A stretch of DNA of 8,911 nt from Desulfobacteraceae bacterium. GTDB lineage: Bacteria > Desulfobacterota > Desulfobacteria > Desulfobacterales > UBA11574. Shown piece by piece: positions 1 through 5,634 of this stretch. Numbering within the stretch: position 1 is the first letter of the stretch; each line of letters starts with the position of its first letter. The position numbers and the translations under genes were made by a program. The DNA lies in contig JABMQM010000108.1 of the NCBI GenBank assembly GCA_013203195.1, positions 1 through 8,911 on the forward strand, read 5' to 3'. The notes below the pieces were generated by a model. That model had not been told where the DNA came from. It searched no databases and saw only the letters and a list, made by a program, of their open reading frames with translations.

Positions 1-18
1 ATTTAATACTGGACAACG

Positions 19-34
19 GGCTAACCGGCTAACC
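19..34. repeat. Two perfect 8-bp tandem copies (GGCTAACC)
   Basis: GGCTAACC occurs twice head to tail at 19-26 and 27-34, just after a TACTGGA unit (8-14) that matches the heptads found further right. It looks like the edge of an intergenic simple-repeat patch that continues left of the window. The rest of the 159 bases before the first gene holds only the small hairpin described separately and no clear promoter. Confidence 0.5.
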
Positions 35-74
35 AGACATAGGCACTTTTAACGGTCTTTGGCAGAGCCGGATA

Positions 75-104
75 CCTCTGACCTGCCCAGAGGACCAGGT
101 TTTT
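75..104 (+). terminator. Possible small terminator or alternative hairpin
   Basis: Two mutually exclusive stems can form: CCTCTG (75-80) with CAGAGG (88-93), or ACCTG (81-85) with CAGGT (96-100). The second is followed directly by TTTT. It may end transcription of a gene lying left of the window. The stems are only 5-6 bp, so this is a weak call; it could equally be a leader structure of the MOSC gene. Confidence 0.3.
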
Positions 105-159
105 CAGGACTAAACAAATTAAACCTAAATGCAATGCCATAGCAAAAAAAGATGTGGAT

Positions 160-624
160 ATGAAAATCGAGACTATAGCTATCAGCAAGAAAAAGGGAAC
201 TCGCAAGAGCTGCTTTGAGGAAGCACTCCTCATCAAAGACCACGGCCTTCAGGGCGACGCCCATGCCGGTGACTGGCACCGCCAGGTCAGCCTGCTGGCG
301 TCCGAAAGTATCGATAAAATGCGCAACAAAGGCCTGGATGTGACCTTCGGTGATTTTGCCGAAAATATCGCGACATCGGGAATCGACTGGGTAACAGTCC
401 CGGTGGGTACCAGGGTCAAGTTAGGTGACACCTGCCTGCTTGAAATTACCCAAATCGGCAAAGAATGTGTTAAAAAATGCGCCATCTATTACCAGGCCGG
501 CGACTGTATTATGCCCAAGGAAGGGGTTTTTGCCAGGGTGCTTGAAGGCGGCCCTGTCCGCAGCGGCGACAAAATCGAAATATTACCATCTAAGGAGCAG
601 GGATCGGGGATCAGTGGGAAATGA
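160..624 (+). CDS. MOSC-domain protein, probable molybdenum cofactor/sulfur-carrier protein
   Basis: This 154-residue soluble protein is essentially one MOSC domain, the fold shared with the C-terminal part of Moco sulfurases and with YiiM-type proteins, which bind sulfur or molybdenum-cofactor derivatives. Visible family signatures are GLQGDAHAGDWHRQVSLL (residues 29-46), the GDFAENI block (64-70), the GD..LLEITQIG strand leading to Cys103, and GVFARVLEGGPVRSGD (122-137). Cys103 is the usual MOSC cysteine by position; Cys107 and Cys116 lie nearby. I chose ATG at 160 over the in-frame GTG at 154; neither has a clear Shine-Dalgarno, and the frame stays open back to a stop at 67-69. The last seven or so residues (QGSGISGK region) are encoded by heptad repeat DNA, so the native C-terminus probably ended near ILPSKE. 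Stand-alone MOSC proteins in anaerobes often sit beside moaC, mogA or moaA genes, which could lie left of the window. Substrate is not predictable. Confidence 0.87.
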   Translation: MKIETIAISKKKGTRKSCFEEALLIKDHGLQGDAHAGDWHRQVSLLASESIDKMRNKGLDVTFGDFAENIATSGIDWVTVPVGTRVKLGDTCLLEITQIGKECVKKCAIYYQAGDCIMPKEGVFARVLEGGPVRSGDKIEILPSKEQGSGISGK

Positions 625-664
625 TCAGTGAACAGTAATCAGTGAAAGGTAAAAAGTGAAAAGT
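602..664. repeat. Degenerate 7-bp tandem repeat (GATCAGT type)
   Basis: Read in steps of seven from 602, the units are GATCGGG, GATCAGT, GGGAAAT, GATCAGT, GAACAGT, AATCAGT, GAAAGGT, AAAAAGT and GAAAAGT. The array begins inside the MOSC gene and crosses its TGA stop (622-624), then runs straight into a second heptad family. The strict period with drifting sequence suggests expansion by slippage followed by mutation. Confidence 0.7.
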
Positions 665-670
665 TGTCCT

Positions 671-759
671 GGTTGCTGGATGCTGGATACTGGATACTTG
701 ATGCTGGATAAAATAAGGATAACTTCCTTTTAAAATCCAGGAACCAGCATCCAGCAACC
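671..759. repeat. 16-bp perfect inverted repeat built from heptads
   Basis: GGTTGCTGGATGCTGG (671-686) is the exact reverse complement of 744-759, with 57 bases between. The left arm belongs to a heptad run from 674 (TGCTGGA, TGCTGGA, TACTGGA, TACTTGA, TGCTGGA). An inner stem can add CTGGA (704-708) with TCCAG (736-740) and AAGG (715-718) with CCTT (726-729). It lies between convergent genes and could act as a bidirectional transcription barrier, but no U-run follows on either strand, so it is not a standard intrinsic terminator. Confidence 0.7.
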
Positions 760-790
760 CGTAACCCGTAACATGCAACCCGCAACGCGT
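734..790. repeat. Heptad repeat, complementary orientation (ACCCGTA/TCCAGCA type)
   Basis: Units from about 751 are roughly TCCAGCA, ACCCGTA, ACCCGTA, ACATGCA and ACCCGCA. On the minus strand these read TGCGGGT, TGCATGT, TACGGGT, TACGGGT, TGCTGGA, fitting a loose consensus T(A/G)C(T/G)GG(A/T) shared with the plus-strand run at 674-708. The array stops a few bases before the stop codon of the small minus-strand gene. Confidence 0.6.
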
Positions 791-794
791 TGGT

Positions 795-1001
795 TTACCA
801 CCCGGTGGTCGGCCGCCTTTTGCCGAATGCGTCTTCACAGGGCGCGTTTTTGGTTACATGTTTTTTCAGTTTTTCGCACCAGAGGGATTGAAAGGTTCGG
901 CAGCTTCCGTCTAAAGCATCCAGTTTGGCAAAGCCGGCATATTCACAGCGCAAATCACACCATTTTATTTTGTGGGTAGTAACGCCGGCATTGTCTGTCA
1001 T
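795..1001 (-). CDS. Small five-cysteine protein, probably metal-binding, function unknown
   Basis: A 68-residue soluble protein. After a short N-terminal stretch it carries the cysteine pattern WCDLRCEY, then DALDGSCRTF, then LWCEKL, then KNAPC. This gives five cysteines in a compact 45-residue core whose spacing suggests a zinc or iron site. There is no signal peptide or membrane segment. The core looks like a small conserved hypothetical protein of deltaproteobacteria, but I cannot name a family. I favour ATG at 1001 because the core starts soon after it; a second in-frame ATG at 1043 would add 14 residues with no family-like content. Neither start has a good ribosome binding site (a weak CAGG lies upstream of 1001). 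It lies 212 bp downstream of thrS on the same strand, so it may be read from the thrS transcript, and it converges with the MOSC gene. Both flanks are heptad repeats. Confidence 0.62.
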   Translation of the reverse strand: MTDNAGVTTHKIKWCDLRCEYAGFAKLDALDGSCRTFQSLWCEKLKKHVTKNAPCEDAFGKRRPTTGW

Positions 1002-1073
1002 AAGTCTATACCTGGTCGAAAAGTCATTTAGAAGACGTAGCATAATGATGGAGGATCTAAACGCTATTAAGGT

Positions 1074-1155
1074 GTAACAGATGCTTGATGCTTGATACTG
1101 GATGGATAGTGATCGTTTATTGATTCCTGTTTATCCAGTATCCAGCATCTGTAAC
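1074..1155. repeat. Imperfect inverted repeat of heptads, arms differing by about one unit
   Basis: Two perfect stem blocks align: ACAGATGCT (1077-1085) with AGCATCTGT (1144-1152), and GATACTGGAT (1094-1103) with ATCCAGTATC (1133-1142). The left arm has 8 unpaired bases between the blocks and the right arm 1, a difference of 7, equal to one heptad (TGCTTGA is doubled on the left). The hairpin separates thrS from the small minus-strand gene. No U-run follows on either strand. Confidence 0.68.
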
Positions 1156-1213
1156 AAAAATTTAATACATGTTTTTAAACGTTAAAGTTATTTCCATAAA
1201 CACCGCGAGGCTT

Positions 1214-3130
1214 TTAATCATCAAAAATATTAAGGTCCAGTTCTCTGTTTTTGATGTGTTCAAGTACCCTGGCTAAAAATTTTTCATGGGAGATTCCGAA
1301 TCGGACCTTGCCGTCCAAAGTTCTTACGGAAAGGTTGCCGGATTCCTTTTCCTTGTTGCCGATGGTCAGGATAAGCGGAATATTGCCAAGCTGGGCATCA
1401 CGAATTTTTTTGTTCAGACTTTCGGTTCGGCTGTCTATTTCTGTGCGCAGGCCCGCCTTTTCAAGAGTCTGTTGCACCTGGACGGCGTAAGGTGCAAGAT
1501 CGTCGTTGATGGCCAGTAGTGCAATTTGTACCGGAGCCATCCATAAAGGAAATTTTCCGGCAAAGTGTTCCACCAGGATCCCGAAAAATCGTTCGATGGA
1601 GCCGTAAACGACCCTGTGAATCATTAAGGGGCGTTGCTTTTCATTATTTTTGTCAATGTACGCCAGGTTAAAGCGTTCCGGCAGCGACATATCGAGCTGG
1701 ATCGTACCGCACTGCCAGGTGCGGCCGAGGGCATCTTTGATGTGCACATCGATTTTGGGGCCGTAAAAGGCGCCGTCACCTTGGTTGATCTTATAATCAC
1801 GGCCGTAAGCGTCTAAGGCTGCTTTTAAACCTTGTGTGGTCGTTTCCCACTGCGCATCGGTTCCGATAGACTTGTCAGGGCGGGTTGAAAGTTCCAGATG
1901 AAACCCGAGACCAAAGGTGCTGTAAATCCGTTCGGTCAGTTGCAACACCCCCAGGATTTCATCTTTAATCTGTGCAGGCGTCATGAAAATATGGGCATCA
2001 TCCTGATGAAAGGCTCGTACCCTGAAAAGGCCGGCCAGCACCCCGCTTAATTCGTGGCGATGAACTAATCCGATTTCTGCAGCCCGAACCGGCAATTCCC
2101 TGTAAGAGTGTGGTCTCCTGCCGAACAGGAGCATTCCGCCGGGGCAGTTCATGGGCTTAATGGCATATTCGTCTTCATCAATTGTAGAGGTATACATATT
2201 TTCGCGATAATTTTCCCAGTGACCGCTTTTTTCCCAAAGGCTGCGCTGGAGCATGATCGGGGTTTTTGTTTCCACGTAGCCTGCTGCCCGGTGTTCAAGG
2301 CGCCAGTAATCGAGCAGGCAGTTCCAGATACTGATCCCCTTGGCATGAAAAAACGGCATTCCGGGAGCTTCATCGTAAAAGCTGAAAAGATCGAGAGCTT
2401 GACCGATTTTGCGGTGGTTTCTCTTTTTGGCCTCTTCGATAAAATAAAGGTATGCTTTCAGTTCTTTTTTATTGAAAAAAGCAGTGCCGTAAATTCTCTG
2501 GAGCTGGGCATTCTTCTGGTCGGCACGCCAGTAAGCGCCGGAAACTTTCGTAAGCTTAAAGGCTTTGATAAGTCCGGTATGGGGGACGTGCGGTCCGCGG
2601 CACAAATCCGTAAAGTCGCCGTGCTTGTAGAGCGATATGGTTTCATCTTGAAGTTCCGAAATTATTTCAAGTTTATAGGGCTCGTCTTTATAAAATTTCA
2701 TTGCATCGGATTTTGAAACCTCGGTGCGTTCAAAAGGTATTTTGGCTTTGATGATCTTTTGAATTTCGGCCTCTATTTTCGGAAAATCGTCTTTAGAAAG
2801 AGGCTGCATGTCGATGTCGTAATAGAAGCCGTCTTCCACAACGGGACCGATCGTCAATTGGGCATCATGGTAAAGACGCAGCACGGCATCGGCCATGACA
2901 TGGGCCGCGCTGTGGCGCATAATCTCAAGCCCTTCCGCGTCCCGGGTTGTGATCAGCCTGATTTTGGAGTCGCTGTCGATTTGCATTTTCAAATCGACAA
3001 TCTTGTCATTTAGCTCCATGGCAACGCAATCACGTGCCAGACCCTCTGAAATGCTTTGGGCTACATCCAACCCTGTTGGATTATTTTCAAAAGCCTTTAT
3101 ATTACCATCAGGAAATGTTATGTTTATCAT
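1214..3130 (-). CDS. thrS: Threonyl-tRNA synthetase
   Basis: This 638-residue class II aminoacyl-tRNA synthetase charges tRNA-Thr with threonine in the cytoplasm; the E. coli enzyme has 642 residues. Domains in order are: N-terminal TGS-like domain (about 1-62, starting MINITFPDG); editing domain with HSAAH (His73, His77) and CRGPH (Cys177, His181), which removes mischarged serine; catalytic core (about 240-530); and C-terminal anticodon-binding domain (about 535-638, from MAPVQIALLAI). The zinc ligands are Cys329 (KPMNCPGG), His380 (QDDAH) and His505 (LMIHR), equivalent to E. coli Cys334, His385 and His511. Motif 2 Arg is R358 in VHRHE. I chose ATG at 3130 because MINITFPDG matches the usual ThrRS N-terminus and GGTGAT lies about 6 bases upstream; an in-frame GTG at 3181 or ATG at 3178 would add a 16-17 residue tail not typical of the family. 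The gene is complete. It is not followed by infC-rpmI-rplT, a common neighbour set. Confidence 0.97.
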   Translation of the reverse strand: MINITFPDGNIKAFENNPTGLDVAQSISEGLARDCVAMELNDKIVDLKMQIDSDSKIRLITTRDAEGLEIMRHSAAHVMADAVLRLYHDAQLTIGPVVEDGFYYDIDMQPLSKDDFPKIEAEIQKIIKAKIPFERTEVSKSDAMKFYKDEPYKLEIISELQDETISLYKHGDFTDLCRGPHVPHTGLIKAFKLTKVSGAYWRADQKNAQLQRIYGTAFFNKKELKAYLYFIEEAKKRNHRKIGQALDLFSFYDEAPGMPFFHAKGISIWNCLLDYWRLEHRAAGYVETKTPIMLQRSLWEKSGHWENYRENMYTSTIDEDEYAIKPMNCPGGMLLFGRRPHSYRELPVRAAEIGLVHRHELSGVLAGLFRVRAFHQDDAHIFMTPAQIKDEILGVLQLTERIYSTFGLGFHLELSTRPDKSIGTDAQWETTTQGLKAALDAYGRDYKINQGDGAFYGPKIDVHIKDALGRTWQCGTIQLDMSLPERFNLAYIDKNNEKQRPLMIHRVVYGSIERFFGILVEHFAGKFPLWMAPVQIALLAINDDLAPYAVQVQQTLEKAGLRTEIDSRTESLNKKIRDAQLGNIPLILTIGNKEKESGNLSVRTLDGKVRFGISHEKFLARVLEHIKNRELDLNIFDD

Positions 3131-3142
3131 TATTCCATCACC
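3131..3142 (-). promoter_or_regulatory. Ribosome binding site deciding the thrS start
   Basis: On the minus strand the bases before ATG 3130 read GGTGATGGAATA. GGTGAT, 6 bases before the ATG, is a reasonable Shine-Dalgarno. The upstream GTG (3181) and ATG (3178) lack one. This favours the 638-residue product. Confidence 0.5.
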
Positions 3143-3197
3143 ATTAAGATTTGTGAATTCGTAAAATATCGCATTCATCACTTTGTAGGTTTACAGT

Positions 3198-3215
3198 ATT
3201 GAGTTTTGACTCAAT
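3198..3215. promoter_or_regulatory. Perfect 7-bp hairpin/palindrome in the thrS leader and rnd -35 region
   Basis: ATTGAGT (3198-3204), a TTTG loop and ACTCAAT (3209-3215) form a perfect inverted repeat. In the minus-strand transcript it sits in the predicted thrS 5' leader; as DNA it covers the -35 box of the predicted rnd promoter. A second short palindrome, ATTCAATGAAT (3239-3249), lies between the two transcription starts. Either could be an operator; this is inferred from position only. Confidence 0.4.
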
Positions 3216-3234
3216 GAAATTAACATACTATTTA
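3206..3234 (+). promoter_or_regulatory. Predicted sigma-70 promoter toward rnd
   Basis: TTGACT (3206-3211) and TATTTA (3229-3234) are separated by 17 bp, close to the TTGACA/TATAAT consensus. Transcription would start near 3241 and leave a leader of about 165 bases before the rnd ATG at 3407. Confidence 0.55.
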
Positions 3235-3263
3235 ACCATTCAATGAATCAATCAAAATTCAAT

Positions 3264-3292
3264 AATTTAGGGCAAACGTAACGATGGGTCAA
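3264..3292 (-). promoter_or_regulatory. Predicted sigma-70 promoter for thrS
   Basis: On the minus strand TTGACC (3292-3287) is followed after 17 bp by TAAATT (3269-3264). The predicted start near 3257 leaves a leader of about 126 bases before the ATG at 3130. No T-box-like specifier or antiterminator sequence is visible in that leader. Confidence 0.5.
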
Positions 3293-3366
3293 GGGAAATT
3301 CGACGATAACCGTTTAATGAGGCATTTTCCTCCCTAACCCGGACGAACTGGAAAAGAAAAAAACAC

Positions 3367-3398
3367 CACGAAAGCACGAAAGGACGAAAACACGAAAG
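3367..3398. repeat. Four tandem 8-bp units (CACGAAAG)
   Basis: Units are CACGAAAG, CACGAAAG, GACGAAAA and CACGAAAG, in perfect 8-bp register. The array ends eight bases before the rnd ATG and occupies the place where its ribosome binding site should be; the surrounding leader is purine-rich. Confidence 0.75.
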
Positions 3399-3406
3399 CG
3401 GTTAAT

Positions 3407-4543
3407 ATGCAAGTGAACTACCAATTCATCGATACCCTCACCGGACTTGAAGATTTTGCCAAATCCCTTGAAGAAGTGCCGTCTGTTGCCGTTGATCTGG
3501 AAGCCGACTCCATGTACCATTTTAAGGAAAAGGTATGCCTGCTTCAAATCGCTTCAGGGACCGCCAGTGTTGTTATTGATCCCATACAGGTAAAAGACAT
3601 GTCTTCTCTGAAACCGCTTTTTATCAATCGTAAAATCAAAAAAGTTTTTCACGGAGCTGATTATGATGTTCGCAGTCTCTACAGAGACTTTAACATTAAG
3701 ATAAACAACCTTTTTGACACCCAGGTTGCAAGTATGTTTTTAGGTTATAAGGAAACAGGGTTGAATGCGGTTCTTAAACAAAAGTTTGGTATCAGTTTGG
3801 ACAAGAAGTATCAGAAGAAAGACTGGTCTGTACGTCCTTTGCCGAAAAAAATGATAGAGTATGCCGTCGCGGATGCGGCCTATTTAATTCCCCTGGCCAA
3901 AATGCTTGAAAAAGAGCTTGAACAAAAGGGGCGCCTTGATTGGGTACATGAAGAAAATAAAATTTTAAGCGAGGTGAGGCCGGTTTCAAATGATGATAAT
4001 CCGCTATATCTGAAATTCAAAGGTGCCGGAAAGCTTGATAGCAGAAGTCTGGCGGTACTTGAAGCCCTGCTTGGGTTCCGGAAGCTCATTGCGGAAAAAA
4101 AAGATAAACCGCTTTTCAAGGTTTTTAGCAACAATGCGTTAATGAAATTTGCTTTAAAAAAGCCGGTTGACTTGCCGAGCCTGAAAAAGGCAGAGGCCTT
4201 CAGCCCGAAACAGATTAAAATGTACGGCAATCACGTTGTTGATTTAGTAGCCGGCGCTCTGCGAATACCTCAAAATGAACTTCCGCTTTATCCGAGAAAC
4301 CGGGCGCCGCGGGTCCAAGCTTCCGTTGCAGCAAGGGTTAAGGCCCTTAAATCCTGGAGAGATTCAAAATCTCAGATACTGGAAATCGATCCCGGACTCC
4401 TTTGCAACAACTTTCTGATCAGCGCTGTTGCCGTCTCCAACCCTTTAAATGCCAAAGCACTTGAAGAAATAAAAGAATTGAAAAACTGGCAACGCCAGGA
4501 ATTCGGCCGGGAAATCATCGCGCTATTAAGAAAAGAAAAGTAA
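3407..4543 (+). CDS. rnd: Ribonuclease D (DEDDy 3'-5' exonuclease with HRDC domain)
   Basis: A 378-residue cytoplasmic exoribonuclease; the E. coli RNase D (about 375 residues) trims 3' ends of tRNA precursors and other small RNAs. The DEDDy catalytic set is complete: Exo I D30 and E32 in VAVDLEAD, Exo II D87 in HGADYDVRSL, and Exo III Y152 and D156 in EYAVADAAYL. The family hallmark KKDWSVRPL (137-145) precedes Exo III. An HRDC nucleic-acid-binding domain spans about 211-288 (from DSRSLAVLEALLGFRK), and a second, more divergent HRDC-like region fills the rest, as in E. coli RNase D. ATG 3407 starts directly before the exonuclease fold. There is no strong Shine-Dalgarno, as the 8-bp repeat array lies just upstream. 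It diverges from thrS and is followed after 122 bp by the TPR gene on the same strand, so read-through into that operon is possible. The assignment is firm; the native RNA substrates are inferred from the family. Confidence 0.94.
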   Translation: MQVNYQFIDTLTGLEDFAKSLEEVPSVAVDLEADSMYHFKEKVCLLQIASGTASVVIDPIQVKDMSSLKPLFINRKIKKVFHGADYDVRSLYRDFNIKINNLFDTQVASMFLGYKETGLNAVLKQKFGISLDKKYQKKDWSVRPLPKKMIEYAVADAAYLIPLAKMLEKELEQKGRLDWVHEENKILSEVRPVSNDDNPLYLKFKGAGKLDSRSLAVLEALLGFRKLIAEKKDKPLFKVFSNNALMKFALKKPVDLPSLKKAEAFSPKQIKMYGNHVVDLVAGALRIPQNELPLYPRNRAPRVQASVAARVKALKSWRDSKSQILEIDPGLLCNNFLISAVAVSNPLNAKALEEIKELKNWQRQEFGREIIALLRKEK

Positions 4544-4545
4544 TC

Positions 4546-4575
4546 TTTGGCTCTCGATGATTCTGATCAGCCAAA
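4546..4575 (+). terminator. Weak hairpin after rnd
   Basis: TTTGGCT (4546-4552) pairs with AGCCAAA (4569-4575) across a 16-base loop, starting three bases after the rnd stop. There is no following U-run, so termination would be inefficient or factor-dependent. An AT-only stem, AAAATTA (4592-4598) with TAATTTT (4604-4610), follows in the same gap. No convincing promoter was found between these and the TPR gene. Confidence 0.35.
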
Positions 4576-4665
4576 AACTCTTTCCGGATGCAAAATTACA
4601 AAATAATTTTCACTATCGGACTTCACGTGTTATTGAAAGTTTGCGGTGTTGATGCCAAGTAAAAG

Positions 4666-5634
4666 ATGACGTCTCCTGACTATAATGAATACCGAGAATT
4701 GATCAAAAAAGGGCAGTATATTAAAGCTGTTCACCTTGCTGAAATGGCATATCTGGCAGGGAACAGGAACAACCCTTTCTGGCTGACTCGACAGGCCGCA
4801 GCCCTTTCGCGGGCCGGCAAATACGACCAGGGACACGGCATTGCAAAACAGGCACTGGCACTGAAGCCTTCCGACCCTTATTCCATCCTGGCTGTTGCCG
4901 AAGCACTCAGCGGTCTCAATCGCATGGATGAGGCCCTCCAGTATTATGAGGAAATCGCCCAAGACCCGAAGCTTTCACTCTATGCCCGGCGAGGGATGCT
5001 GTATTGCCTTTCCGAGTTGAAACAGTGGGAACGGATGCTTCAACTTTTAGGCCAGTGGGAAATGCCGCCGGCTGCGAGTTTACAGTGGAAGGTAAAGGCG
5101 CTTGCAGGACAAGATCGCCTGCAAGAGGCTATAGACGCTTGTCGTCAGTGGCTTGAAATAGAGCCTGATAATCGCCAGGGAATGTGGGCGTTAACCGAGC
5201 TTGAGATCCAGCGGGACGGTCTTGAGGTGGTTTTACAAAAAATGGGACGACTTGCAAAAATTGGTTCACGGCCACCGGTCTATAAAGAAATCTACGCATC
5301 TTTATGCCGGCGGGCAGGCCGATCCGAACTGGCGTTAAGGCAGTACGAACAGCTGACACAGACAGGGGCGCAGCCTTGGATTCTGCGGCAGCAGGCGTTT
5401 GCCCTTAAAAAAGCAGGAAAGGAATTAGAAGCAATTCCGATGTTTGAAGAGTTGCTGAAACTCGATCCAAAGGATTTTTATCTGCACTCCAGCTACATTT
5501 CCGCCTGTAAAAAAAGTCGGCAGTTTGATAAGGCGATAGATTTTTACGAAAATTTGGTTGAATTGCATCCGGACGAAAAATCTCTCTACGGCCGGATTAA
5601 AAAATTGCAAAAGATGCTGGGAGTCGAAATATGA
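4666..5634 (+). CDS. TPR-repeat protein coupled to a large P-loop ATPase
   Basis: A 322-residue soluble protein made almost entirely of helical tetratricopeptide-type repeats, with no signal peptide, membrane span or visible enzymatic domain. The clearest repeats are about 37-70 (ALSRAGKYDQGHGIAKQALALKP), 71-104 (ALSGLNRMDEALQYYEEIAQDP), 137-170 (ALAGQDRLQEAIDACRQWLEIEP), 237-270 (FALKKAGKELEAIPMFEELLKLDP) and 271-304 (KKSRQFDKAIDFYENLVELHP); the segment 171-236 is more degenerate. Such repeats form a curved scaffold that binds partner proteins. An in-frame TAA at 4660 fixes the start at ATG 4666 or later; no good Shine-Dalgarno precedes it. Its TGA overlaps the ATG of the next gene (ATGA), so the two are probably made together, and the TPR protein may be an adaptor for the ATPase. 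That role is an inference; I do not recognise a named family. Confidence 0.9.
   Translation: MTSPDYNEYRELIKKGQYIKAVHLAEMAYLAGNRNNPFWLTRQAAALSRAGKYDQGHGIAKQALALKPSDPYSILAVAEALSGLNRMDEALQYYEEIAQDPKLSLYARRGMLYCLSELKQWERMLQLLGQWEMPPAASLQWKVKALAGQDRLQEAIDACRQWLEIEPDNRQGMWALTELEIQRDGLEVVLQKMGRLAKIGSRPPVYKEIYASLCRRAGRSELALRQYEQLTQTGAQPWILRQQAFALKKAGKELEAIPMFEELLKLDPKDFYLHSSYISACKKSRQFDKAIDFYENLVELHPDEKSLYGRIKKLQKMLGVEI
5619..5634 (+). promoter_or_regulatory. Ribosome binding site and ATGA overlap of the ATPase gene
   Basis: GGGAG (5619-5623), seven bases before ATG 5631, lies inside the end of the TPR gene. The ATG overlaps the TPR stop TGA (5632-5634). This fixes the ATPase start and points to translational coupling. 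Confidence 0.75.

Noticed and set aside
1..159. Molybdenum-cofactor riboswitch before the MOSC gene
   Set aside because: Only two short, mutually exclusive stems are visible and I could not match the multi-stem Moco RNA pattern.
425..631. A 68-codon plus-strand open frame overlapping the MOSC gene
   Set aside because: It is out of frame within the conserved MOSC coding sequence and has no recognisable protein features.
671..759. Standard rho-independent terminator between the convergent genes
   Set aside because: The loop is 57 bases long and neither strand has a U-run after the stem, so it is listed as an inverted repeat only.
602..790. CRISPR array
   Set aside because: Units are 7 bp, contiguous and degenerate; there are no 25-40 bp repeats with unique spacers and no cas genes.
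2108..2716. A 202-codon open frame on the plus strand inside thrS
   Set aside because: It is antisense to a complete, strongly conserved thrS, and its translation has no family resemblance; long antisense frames are common in such genes.
3131..3257. T-box riboswitch in the thrS leader
   Set aside because: The leader is only about 126 bases and shows no T-box consensus or terminator/antiterminator pair.
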